From Lycium barbarum (taxonomy: Eukaryota; Streptophyta; Magnoliopsida; Solanales; Solanaceae): 64,000 nucleotides of DNA. The position numbers were made by a program, and so were the translations under genes. The stretch is from positions 61,752,782 through 61,816,781 of the forward strand of contig NC_083344.1 of the NCBI RefSeq assembly GCF_019175385.1, in the 5' to 3' direction. Of this stretch, positions 44,500-54,657 are shown piece by piece (positions within the stretch are counted from its first letter, which is position 1; the number at the start of each line of letters is the position of its first letter). The notes beneath the pieces were generated by a model, which made no database searches, was not told the origin of the DNA, and saw only the letters and a list, made by a program, of their open reading frames with translations.

Positions 44500-44568
44500 C
44501 TACGAAACTTGCAAACAAGATTAGTCGCAAAAGCTCCTCACATCACTCGTATTTACACTCAAACTTAC
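44500..44568 (-). other. Candidate 69-nt intron in E3 leader
   Basis: In element orientation GAGAG|GTAAGTTTGAG (first base 44568) to TTTCGTAG|GTATACG (last base 44500), with a branch-like GACTAATC inside. E6 and E4 have introns of 69 and 68 nt at the same place. Confidence 0.5.
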
Positions 44569-46085
44569 CTCTCAACCTAAGCTTCTTCCAAGGTTGGTCA
44601 AGAACCCTTTTAATCCAAATCAATTCACAAGATTGCTAACCTTTATGGAGGAATAGAATCTTGTTAATTAAAAGACGGACGACTCGATAAAGCAAAAGGA
44701 CTTGAGGCAAGAACATTCAACGATATCAAAATGAGAAAAGCTTGAAAAGAATTGGCATGAATGAAAGACGGACTCAAGAACTAGCATACACAAGTAGAAC
44801 AATTACTAAATGCACACTAGTTGAAGAATATAAGAAAACGAAATGCTAAAATAAGGAACAAAATAAAACTTTGGGCTCCGGTAGGTGATAACTTGAAAAC
44901 ACGGCCGTGAAGCCCCAATTGATCTAAGGTATCAATTTGAAACAACTAAATTGTTTTTTCTTTGCTCCCTACCAAAGGTTTATGGACACAAAACCAACAA
45001 GCAATCCCAAGAATTTTTTTGGAATTGAAATGAGTTAAGAACAAGATTTGAGGTTTGCGAATGAGATGAAAGTGAAAGGAATCCAAGTTGAATCAAGATA
45101 CAAATACCTTGAAATGTACTGTTGATACTTGGATTATACGGTGGGAACTTGATTTATACGGTCTGTATAAATTTTGACGACCCGTAGAATGGTTCCGTCA
45201 AATGTTTTGGGACTATCGTATTTTCTACAGTGGCAATTTGACGCCCCGTATAAAATTTGACGCCACGTAGAACGTACCGTATAATTGTTCAAAGAATTGG
45301 GTATTTTATACAGTGGTAAAAGTGTGAAATTTGACGGACCGTAAAATATTGTACCGTCCGTATTACCTACCGTATACAAGGAATAGTAAGATACTTTTCT
45401 CGATCCAATTTGACACCACAATTTTGACGGACCGTGGAATTTTATATGGTCCGCACAATGGACTGTATACCAGTTCCGTTGATGATGTTTTGTACTCGAA
45501 TTTCTTGGATCTTGGGTCAATTTTTCTAACCTTGATGATTTCCTGAGGCCCACTCAACCTAGTAATTACCCCTTTGGGTTGTTTTAACACCTTTTGCACT
45601 TGGACTACGAAAATTTTAGATCAAAACTTCCTTTTTGGTCTTCTTCCTCAAGATGAATGTATGAATGTCCTCAAGACAGGAAGAACATTAAAAATTTCAA
45701 GTACCTTAATTCCAACTCGTTTTGGGTCCAACTTTCATATCTAAGATCCTCTTTTCTAGGAGAACAAAGCCCAATGCCTATTGAAGTCAATTTCAATCCA
45801 AATCAACAAGACCCAATTGTGTTCTTCAAGTTTTGATGAACCTTCAATGGGGAATTTCTCAAAACACCTTCAAACTTCACCAAACTGCAGATTTAAATGT
45901 ATTTCACCCCAACAAACTCAAATCCAACTTCGAAAACACTCAAATCAAACCATAATTTCAATTTTTGATTTTTTTTGTTGTGAATTTTCAGATATTTGAT
46001 TTTTTTGTTTTTTGGGATTTTCAAATTTTGAGCCTAGGATTAGAAATTGTAGGAACAATCACTTAGCCTATGCTCTGATACCAAA
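44569..46085 (-). other. E3 leader with primer site and palindromic block
   Basis: Primer site TGGTATCAGAGC at 46072-46083. 45540-46070 matches E9 and E4 leaders. 45120-45480 is a cluster of short palindromic words (TTGACGGACCGTAAAA, ATACGGT, CCGTATAAATT) resembling the U3 repeats of B and C. 44570-45060 is AT-rich unique leader. No protein-coding evidence; the 139-codon minus frame over 45134-45553 is the palindrome block read as protein. Confidence 0.75.
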
Positions 46086-46997
46086 TGTTACGAATCAATT
46101 TGGGGATGAAGCCAAATCAATTAAAATGCGGAAAAATTAAAGGATACGAAGACAAAGGGATGAGAATTGAAGAAAAGGGTTGAGAAAAGAGCATAAAAGC
46201 AAGACCCAATTAGGGTGAATTTATGGGCAACCTTGGATATGTTAAATCCAACACCTCCCAATCTAATGCAATCCTAAAAGAACCTGTACTATTTGAAATC
46301 AAGGAAAGAGTGATCCAAATGAATCCGCAAATAAACAACTCTTCATGAAATCAATGGAATTAATGGTTCAAAGATCAACAATGGAATCCACCATTATAAT
46401 AACTAACCCTAAAGCTACTAAGCTAAACAATCTATCTCCAAAGGAGTTTCTTAATTCATCATTCAACATAATCTAAGTAATGAAATGAAAGACAAGTTAT
46501 ATATACAAGCTAAGTAAAGAAGACTAATAGGCAATTACAATGCTACCCTTAATGAAGTAAGGGCCTTGTTTGGCTAGTCTTGTTTGTGTAGTCTTCCATT
46601 CGCGAATTGGCCTTCAATGGCCAAACACGCCCCTCCTTGCATAGATGGCCCTATAATCAACCTTGCATGCATGGCCTTCTTGCAAGCATAACCTTACTTG
46701 TACAAATAGCAAACTCCCGATCTTGTCCATGTTTTGCAAGTGTAGCCAATTTGCTGAAATGTCCCTGTTTGCATATTTGGCCACTTTGCGCATTTGGTCC
46801 CCTTTCTAGTAACTTCTCCTTCAATCAACTCCCAAGCCACCTTCCACACATCATAAGCCATCTTGTATGGCTTGTAGGAACCTCTGAAGGCCTTCAACGT
46901 CATCCTTGTCATCCATGCCGCTTGTAGGGCTTGAAGTTCCATATCTTGGCCTTGGATGTAAGTCTTGAAATGAGGTGTGCCAAGTAGGATCCTATCA
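46086..46997 (-). repeat. E3 5' LTR
   Basis: 912 bp, TGATAGGATCCTACTTGGC to TGATTCGTAACA in element orientation; TATA box TATATATAA near 46495-46505. The 3' LTR is visibly similar but with many substitutions, so E3 is not very recent. Confidence 0.92.
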
Positions 46998-47002
46998 CGC
47001 CT

Positions 47003-48142
47003 TCCACTTCTCTTTCCCTTGGTTCGATGTTGAAGATGGAGTGTTCTTAGCTTTGTAAGCCTTTTTGTCTTTCAAATCCGCTTCAACCTTGGAAGCGTCA
47101 TGAAAAGCTTCCTCTAAGATATTATAAGTTTGTAGCCTCATGGGTTTGGAGATCTCCCAATTTAAGCTGGCTACAAATCTTATGAGAGTGTAATTCAAGT
47201 GCTCCTCAATCTTGGACTTCATCCTCAAGTTTTCGAATTCATCAAAGTACTCCCCGACACTCTTGGAGCCTTACTTCAACATGTATACCTTCTTGAGCAC
47301 TTCTTGATAGTATGTAAGAGGTAGATAACTCGCGTCAATGAGCTCAATAAACTCATCCCAAGTAGGAATGTCAAACATTTGACGTTGAGCCGTATCCCGC
47401 TTCTTGGATTCCCACCAAGTTGATACGTATCCCTCAAATTCGGTGAGGGCATACCTTGCCTTCAAAGCTTCCGACACATTATTGGTGAGGATTATCCTCT
47501 CACTTTGCAATTTCTACTCAAGGAAGTCTTCCGAGTCACTACTTCCCTTGAATCTCGAAAGTGTTACCGTGATAGTATTCAAATTTCGATCAATGTCAAC
47601 ATGTGCCACATTTCCTTGCCACCTCCCTCGGTGTTCATGACCTTGGAACCTCGCTTCATTGCCTTGGAACCTTTCAAAACCACCTTGCCTTCCTTTACCC
47701 CGGTTGTTCATCTCCCACGCCTTCCTCATTGCCGTGGTTCATCCTACCTCATCTCTTGGGCAATTTCTTCCGCTTCTTCATCATAAAGATGGTTTTAGAA
47801 TTGGGTTTGGAATTAGTCTTGGGGTGGTTGTTGGGGAACACGTGGTACATTATGTGGGGTTCTTTGGGGTGCGGGTTCACTTTGGGATGTTCGGTATAGT
47901 TGGGGATAGGTTTGTCGATTGGTGTTTTGGAATGTGGGTGGTTGTTGTCGTGGTGCTTTTGGGTTAGGTGAGAAAGTGGTAGGTGGGAAACACAAGGCTT
48001 GTACTTGGTCGGGTGTAATAGTTGGAGTAGTGTCCGTGTTGTTGCCCAAATCCCCTTCAACTTGAGAATGGGGAGTGCCCACTCTACTTGAGGACTGAAC
48101 TTGCACCACCTTTTCCTCCAAATGATCTATCCTCGCCATCAA
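47003..48142 (-). pseudogene. gag: E4 gag, N-terminal and capsid part
   Basis: Gag with several frame changes. Begins near MMARIDHLEEKVVQVQSSSR (coiled-coil-like), a Pro/Gln-rich stretch, then KAWEMNNRGKGRQGGFERFQ and HVDIDRNLNTITVTLSRFKG. The capsid core is in frame 47271-47510: ALKARYALTEFEGYVSTWWE, PTWDEFIELIDASYLP, then 46995-47228: SKIEEHLNYTLIRFVASLNW and YNILEEAFHDASKVEADLKD. These are the usual Retrotrans_gag landmarks (W-x-E, R-F-x-x-G/S-L). It continues at 40509 across E3 into the zinc knuckle. Not functional as it stands. Confidence 0.82.
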
Positions 48143-48258
48143 TCACCCAAATTCGCCATTAATGTCGACAATTTACTAATGATCATGTTCATCGAAATCA
48201 CCAAGTATGATGATTCATCCCCTTTATGAGGACGGTCTCCTTAATTAGACATTATGTC

Positions 48259-48326
48259 CTACAAAACTAGCAAACAATGTTAGTAATAAAAGCCTCGCGT
48301 CACTCATATCGAACTCTCAACCTTAC
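48259..48326 (-). other. Candidate 68-nt intron in E4 leader
   Basis: In element orientation TGTG|GTAAGGTTGAG (48326) to GTTTTGTAG|GACATAATG (48259), with TACTAACATTG as a branch-like site. It ends just before the presumed Gag start. Confidence 0.5.
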
Positions 48327-49160
48327 CACACTTCGTGCTCTTTCAAAGTTGTTGATGAATTTCTCGTCCAATCAAATACACACGTTGCTTATCCTTTGTG
48401 GTAAAATGGATTCTTGTTTAGATGAATGACAAATCACTCAAAGAAAACGGACGAGAGCCCAAAAGTTTCAACGAAATAAAACGAAGAAAAGCTTGAATGA
48501 AATTAGCACGAAAGAAATGCGTACACTAGAACTAGTAAACACAAGTAGGAACAACTACTAAATGGCTACTAGTTGAGAGACACAAGAAAATGGAATGCTA
48601 AAATCGAAAAGTAAATGAAATTTTGGGCCCGGGTAGGTGATAAATTTGAAACGCGGCCGTGAAGCCCTAATTGATCTGAGATACCAAAGGATTAGGAACA
48701 CAAACCAACAAGCAATCCCAAGGAATTTTTTTTGAAATTGAAATGAATTAGAAGTGAAAGAAATTTAATTAGGATCAATTCAAACCTTGGTTGGAAAGTA
48801 CCCCACGTACTTCAATGTACGTCCAATACTTAATGTACAGGCTGGTTTTGGCCTCGTACTTTGCTTATGAAACTTTTGTAACTTTATGGAACAATATAGC
48901 AATGTACGCCCAAGGAGGCGGAAAGAATACGCCCTGTATTCCTAAGGACGTGAGGAATGTACGCCCACACAATGCAAAGAACGAGCTTTAATCTTCGAAA
49001 AATGTATGCCCTCTTCTACGGGGAATGTACGGGATGTACATATATGTACGCCCAAGTGCCTAGGCAGTACTCTTCCGTATTTCCACCTTAAATTACTGGA
49101 TTTTGGGCCAAATCTCTTGGATCTGATGACGTTTTGGGCCCACACAACCTAGGACTTTCC
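48327..49160 (-). other. E4 leader, proximal part
   Basis: Contains the lineage's variable palindromic block at 48790-49110, here made of AATGTACGCCC / GTACGTCC words, and the common segment GGTAGGTGATAAATTTG (48631-48647). Interrupted at 49160 by element C. Non-coding. Confidence 0.72.
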
Positions 49161-50955
49161 TGTTACACCTTGGAAATTAGTCATTAACGTACAATGAATA
49201 GACTAATGAAGGGCACAACTTATACAGTGTTTTTATAAGTAAGAAATAACATTTGACGATCCTAATCGAAATTTTAAAGACATTTGAGGTGAGGGAATAA
49301 GGTTGTCAAGGAAAGCAAGGGGTATGTTGTGTGTCGGGTAAGAATTACGAGTGAAAAGTTAAGGATGGCATAATGATGTCTTGGAGAAGAGTGATAACGT
49401 CCCTTAGATTGGTATTGATGTGTTAAACAAGTATCAAGAAGGTTCCATAAGGATTGGAGATCAAACGAGTCGACGAGAACGAAATCGGAATAACTGGGCA
49501 TTATACGGCCAAACATACTGGCCGTATAAATTATACTGGCCATATGTTAGGCCGTATATTTAGCCCATATGGGCAACCTTCACTGGACCAAACATACGGC
49601 CAGACATACTGCCCGTATAAAAAGTACGGACCGTATGTTGGTCCGTATGTTCGTGTCGGGACAGATTGTATGATTTATATAAGAGGACCCAAGTTCATTT
49701 ATTTCATTTTATTTTCACCTCTCACTTCAAGAACACTGTAGAAAAACCCTCTCTACTCTTCATCCACACGAACTCAAGGAAGATTCATGATCAACTTCAT
49801 TAAACCCACAAAATCAAGTGTATGAAACATAACAAAGTTCATCTAAGCCAGGAAATCCCAAGGGAAGTGAGCTAGGGTTTTGGTGCAAGAAGAGAATTTT
49901 CACTCAAGGCTTATTCTTACATTATCTAAGGTGAGTTTTATGATCAGTCCATGTTGTTTATGGTGTAAAAAGTTAAAACACTTGAATTGTAGAAGGATAT
50001 AGAAAATGGTTCATGAATGTGGGAATAGTGTCATTGTTGAGTGGTAGTTTGGGCTGAATTATAAATGTTGATATGTTGTGATTATAAGTATGCTATAAGT
50101 GACATTTAGAACATGGGGTAAGTATTATATGTGGGAAAACGTAATAGTGAACCATGACCATGATTTTGGAGGAATTGAAGTGAAATTATGAAATGTGGAT
50201 AATGTAGATGAATGATGATTGTTGCCTCTAATATTGTGAATGTTGTTATGGATATTTGGGGATTGATATAAGATATGGAGAAATTAGTAGAAACAATGGA
50301 AATGCCGCCCAAAATTTTCTAGCTTTAGTAAGCACGTTTTTATAATCGTCTAACTAATATTAATACGAACTCCCTTGAAGGTAAAGACGTGAGCATTGAA
50401 GGAGAACGATCAAGCGGTAGAATAGCTAAAGGACAGGGTATGTAAGGCTAGTCCCTTCTTTCTAAGGCATGACTCCTCTAGCATGAATCCTTCTATCTTT
50501 CCATGATTTTCCTACATATCGGAAACTATGAGTTTACGATTATAAAGAGCTTCATACAAGATAAAGAAAAGAGACACGTTACGAGCATGACAATATTGAT
50601 GATGAATCTATGTCTAGAAGTCCTAAAGCTCATGAATGACATTCCTACGAAGATGATGGTCCTTATATGATTCCTATGATATTATTTCCCCTACCTCTCC
50701 ATGACTTTCTTACATTCCGGGAACTATGAGTCAACATTGATAAAGATCTTCTTATGAGATAAAGATGAGGAATATGTCATGAATGTGATAATAATGATGA
50801 TATGTTTAAGCCTAGAGATTCTAAAACAAAGAATGATGTCTATGAAGATAATGATCTTATTTACGATCTCTTGATGTTGTTCATGGTGTACATTCACCTA
50901 AAAATGTTAGTTCCTTCAAGGTGAGATATGATGAATATGGTCACTTCATAATGTA

Positions 50956-50987
50956 ATCGGGGGTTTTCGACCTTATGTCACCCCGAT
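50956..50987 (+). other. Covarying LTR hairpin, C 5' LTR
   Basis: Stem ATCGGGG (50956-50962) with CCCCGAT (50981-50987); loop GTTTTCGACCTTATGTCA. Confidence 0.6.
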
Positions 50988-51329
50988 ATTGTTATAGATT
51001 GTCTATAAGCTCTAATGCATGTCCTATGACCAATGCTCCGAAAAAATTACAAGTCTATGTTCATAAAGGATTTCATATGAGATAAAGGTAACAGATATGC
51101 CATAGATGCGAGGATGGTATTGATGAGCCTAAGTCTGGAGATTATAAAGTCTATCATACGATATTTATACGAAGTTCATGCTACGAATATGATATGATTT
51201 TCATAGATTGTCTTTAAATTCAAATGTATGCCTTATGGAAAGTTATGATAAACTTATGAGATGTATGTGATGGCAATGATGATGATGAGATATACCTAGC
51301 CTTGTTATGGTCGGGTACGGATGACATGT

Positions 51330-51430
51330 ATATGATATTGTCGAGCCAATACGTGGCCGAATACGGATAATGTCGAGCCACTACGTGGCCGAATACGGAT
51401 ATTTTCGAGCCACTACATGGCTGAATACGG
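51330..51430 (+). repeat. Tandem ~36-bp repeat in C 5' LTR
   Basis: Three copies of TGTCGAGCCACTACGTGGCC + GAATACGGATA, each with an internal GCCACTACGTGGC inverted repeat. The 3' LTR has the same array at about 56786-56890. Same relative position as the arrays of G and H. Confidence 0.82.
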
Positions 51431-51807
51431 ATAATGCTTTATGTATATGAGCAGATACGGTACTACGATATATATATATATATATATATATGATACGATG
51501 ATGTATGCGCTATGACGAGACATGTAATATGATTATATATGATATAGGCATAAAAGGTATCCACCCTTAAAAGTCACGCAGGTTATATCTTCATCCTATG
51601 TCTTATGATTTCTCTATTATGTTCATTTCATTCATGCCTTACATACTCAGTACAATATTCGTACTGACGTCCGTTTTCTTTGGACGCTGTGTTCATGCCC
51701 ACAGGTAGACAGGGAGACGGTGCAGATCCATTGGAGCCATCAGCAGATTTACAAGAGCACTCCATTATTCCGGAGGTGCTATTTGATTGATTCATTTGTG
51801 TGTGTAT

Positions 51808-51810
51808 ATA

Positions 51811-51866
<56 letters not shown>
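51808..51866 (+). repeat. AT microsatellite
   Basis: Long (TA)n run; further runs at 51471-51490, 51978-52024, 56921-56948, 57284-57322 and 57442-57462. Lengths differ between the two C LTRs. The Ile-Tyr open frames over them are artefacts. Confidence 0.93.
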
Positions 51867-51872
<6 letters not shown>

Positions 51873-51974
51873 TGTATTTTGGGCACGACGGGATCTTGTC
51901 CCGTCCATATTTCTAGTACTCTAGTAGAGGCTCGTAGATACGTATGTGTGGGTAGTATGGTCTCACGATTTCCC

Positions 51975-52028
<54 letters not shown>

Positions 52029-52200
52029 TATTTTGATATCCAAAGGGCTTATGTATATAAAGGTAATTATGTATCAATTGAAAATGGTTTTCCTATTATG
52101 GGCATAAGAAATACGATTGTACGTAGAATGAGTAATAGAACGAGTGGTGCTCGGTGGTTAGCCCCGGGTACCCTTCACGGCCCCTAGTCGGGTCGTGACA

Positions 52201-52407
52201 AAAGTGGTATTAGAGCAGTTCAGTCCTAGGGAGTGTCTACGAGCCGTGTCTAGTAGATTCTTGTTTCTGGTGTGTTGCGCGCCACACTAATAAACAAGTG
52301 GCTACAGGGCATTTAGGAAAAATGACCATCTTTCATCTTAAGAGATCGTGCGATAGAGCTGTGTTATAAGATTTTCTCCTCCTTAATAATGTGCTATGAT
52401 TTTAGAA
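52201..52407 (+). promoter_or_regulatory. Element C primer site and leader
   Basis: Primer site TGGTATTAGAGC (52205-52216), one change from consensus. Leader with hairpin and GATCGTGCGATAGAGC before the Gag ATG. Confidence 0.85.
52260..52298 (+). other. Leader hairpin with palindromic loop GCGCGC (C)
   Basis: Outer CTTGTTT...AAACAAG, inner stem GTGTG (52270-52274) with CACAC (52283-52287), loop TTGCGCGC, palindrome at 52277-52282. Confidence 0.68.
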
Positions 52408-53790
52408 ATGCCGCCAAATGGAAAATCTACAGTCGCCCAGAAGGGAAAGACTACGATGAAACGGGGGGTAGAAAGAGAGCCACTAATGAATGTAAAAGAG
52501 GGTGAATCACATAATGAGACTACATCTAATACTTCTCCTACCCCACCTATTATAGAAGAACAAGAAAGGGTTTCAGCTCCATCTCATATGCCTCCAGTTC
52601 CTCCACCGGTTGCTTCAGGTCAACAAGTGACCGAGGCTATCCATTTATTGACACAGTTAGTTGCCGCCCAGGCACAGCGGCAGGGTTCGTGTTCAAGTGA
52701 TAGGGCCGTTAGTACTAGAGCCCGTGATTTTTTGAGTTTGAATCCTTCGGAGTTTTTCGGGTCAAAGCCAAATGAAGACCCTCAAGGTTTTTATTGATGA
52801 AATGTTGAGAACATTAAAGATTATTCATGCCTCCGAAACTAAATCTGTGGAGTTAGCATCTTATAAACTCCGGGATGTGGCAGTTTTATGGTGTAATAAT
52901 TAAATATCATCAAGAAAAGAGAATGTGCCTCCTCCGGTTTGGCAAGAATTTGTAGATGCCTTCATCCGCCACTATTTGCCACCCGAGGTTTGCCGAGCTA
53001 GAGCAGATAGGTTCTTAAATTTGAAGCAAGGAAATATGAGTGCCCAGGAGTATAGCCAGTTTAATTCATTGGCTAGATATGCTCCAACCATGGTGGCCGA
53101 CATGGGAGATAGGGTGCACAGGTTTGTGAGTGGCTTAGGGCCACATTTATTTAAAGATTGCTTAACGGCTTCATTGCAAGACGGGATGGATATTTCCCGC
53201 ATTCAAGCCCATGCCCAAAATTTAGAAGAGCAACAACATCCGCAAAAGGGTGAGCGTGATATTGATAAGGGGCAAAGTAAGAGGGCCAGATCCATAGGTG
53301 CCGATAGCGACTATTGAGGGGGATCGAGGCAGTCATATTCTAGACACTCAGGCCAGTCGGTGACTAGTGTACATCTACCAGTCGTAGGCCAGGGGTCCGA
53401 TTGCTCTAGTCATTTCGGACCGGATCATAGTTTCAGAGAGTTGGGCTCTCGGTATAGGAGTGATTGAGGCTAGATGAGATCATCTATACCACAATGTACC
53501 CAGTGCGGTAAGCTACATTGGGGACCGTGCCGATTGGGTTAGGATGTTTGCTATGTTTGTGGCCAGTCAGGTCATATTATGAGAGAGTGCCCATTTCAAG
53601 GAGGTAGGTGTGCGGTTCAGCCCACAGGATCAACGACTAGTTCTTCTTCGGTGCCCCCGGGAGGGCAGACTCCCCCGATTCCAGTAGGTCGAGGCAGAGG
53701 CAGAGGGGGAGCATCTACTTCAGGTGCCACTCAGCCCCGTATGTATGCTTTAGCTGAGCGACAGGATCTATAGTCATTCCCCGATGCCGT
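52408..53790 (+). pseudogene. gag: gag of element C, broken
   Basis: Starts MPPNGKSTVAQKGK. Recognisable parts: EAIHLLTQLVAAQAQRQG, FFGSKPNEDPQ, then a frame change near 52785, ETKSVELASYKLRDVAVLW, a stop near 52902, FIRHYLPPEVCRARADRF, YAPTMVADMGDRVHRFVSG, and the nucleocapsid CVCGQSGHIMREC preceded by CTQCGKLHWGPCRLG. Stops at 53315 (TGA where CGA is expected), 53465, 53471, 53539 and 53770. It ends at a Gly/Arg linker (GRGRGRGGASTSG); protease and all of pol are absent. Confidence 0.85.
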
Positions 53791-54657
53791 CACAGGTATA
53801 TCTGCACCTTTGATAATGTGTTAAAGGTGAAATAAATATTTGTAATATTAAGCAAGTATGAATTGAGAGGTTTTATGCTATGTAGTGACGGTAATCGGTA
53901 AAGTATGATATGTGGTATTAACAATGTTTATACATCCTTGAGGACAGTATTTATCCACTACCTGTAATCTTCATGAAATACCTTTTTAAAGGTACTACTG
54001 ATGAGACTTAAAAATAAGGGTTGTAAGGACGATGGTACTCAAGTTTTAAGGAAGTAACGTATGAACAGTAGAACTTCCAAGATAGTAGTTGCTGAATGAT
54101 AGAGAAAAGATAGGGTCAGTTAGAAAAAGTAAGACAGTGACGTACGCTACCGAGTAAGTTAGTTATTAATAAAAGCTTCCTTATGGTGCAGACTATATCG
54201 TCAATATGTTTTATGAAGATATGAGTGTAAAGAAAATATACGAGACATGAGTTATAGCACTTTAGAAGTTTACCGTTACAGGATTATTGAGTTAGTAGTA
54301 CGAGGCTGCATAATCAATGAAGGACGTGAGAGATGTCCTAGAAGAATTAACTGTATAATAGAAAGGGAATGGGAGAGGTATAGGCAGATATAAAAATGCC
54401 CTCCCAAATATCCCAGGTTGTGAGTTAAAAACTAGAAATGTAAGCTTGATAAAGGTATGTACGTTTCCTTTTTATGCATATGGGTCGTGTGTGGCCGACT
54501 TATATTGCTATTGTGTTATGGCCCTATGAGGAAATGTTATTGTGGGCTGTTGTGACAGGATGGTACTGCCTTATTACAGGGGAAACTCTGGCGAAATTTT
54601 CGTAGAATTCCCGAGTGTTTAATATTCGAGGACGAATATTCCAGAAGGGGGGAAGAA
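53791..54657 (+). other. Element C non-coding spacer, 3' UTR and polypurine tract
   Basis: From about 53800 the sequence leaves the gag-PR linker and becomes AG-rich non-coding filler without pol motifs, comparable in kind to A 4160-6050. 54460-54657 matches the B 3' UTR, ending AGAAGGGGGGAAGAA as polypurine tract. Confidence 0.8.

Larger units (their letters stand above)
40510..46997 (-). mobile_element. E3, short-LTR non-autonomous element with Tyr-rich and acidic frames
   Basis: Minus-strand, inserted in E4 gag with perfect TSD CGCCT (40505-40509; 46998-47002). 5' LTR 46086-46997, 3' LTR 40510-41405. Internal order in element orientation: primer site, long leader with palindromic block, candidate 69-nt intron, Tyr-rich frame, basic repeat frame, 123-codon frame, 364-codon acidic frame, tail frame, polypurine tract. 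No gag, protease, RT or IN. See the finding on replaced gag and pol. Confidence 0.92.
49161..52200 (+). repeat. Element C 5' LTR
   Basis: 3040 bp. U3 palindromes 49500-49650, TATA box TTATATAAG (49674-49682), donor TCTAAG|GTGAGTTTTATG at 49931, acceptor CTTGAAG ending 50380 with CTAAC upstream, donor ACAGG|GTATGTAAGG at 50438, hairpin 50956-50987, tandem GTCGAGCCACTACGTGGCCG units 51330-51430, AT microsatellites, acceptor CCCACAG ending 51704. Confidence 0.92.

Noticed and set aside
45134..45553. 139-codon frame in the E3 leader
   Set aside because: It is the palindromic word block read as protein; no relative in other E leaders.
47404..47967. Plus-strand frames over 47404-47967
   Set aside because: Antisense shadows of the E4 gag on the minus strand, which has recognisable capsid motifs.
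51720..52187. 155-codon frame with Ile-Tyr runs, and its relative at 57266-57883
   Set aside because: Read-through of AT microsatellites inside C LTRs.
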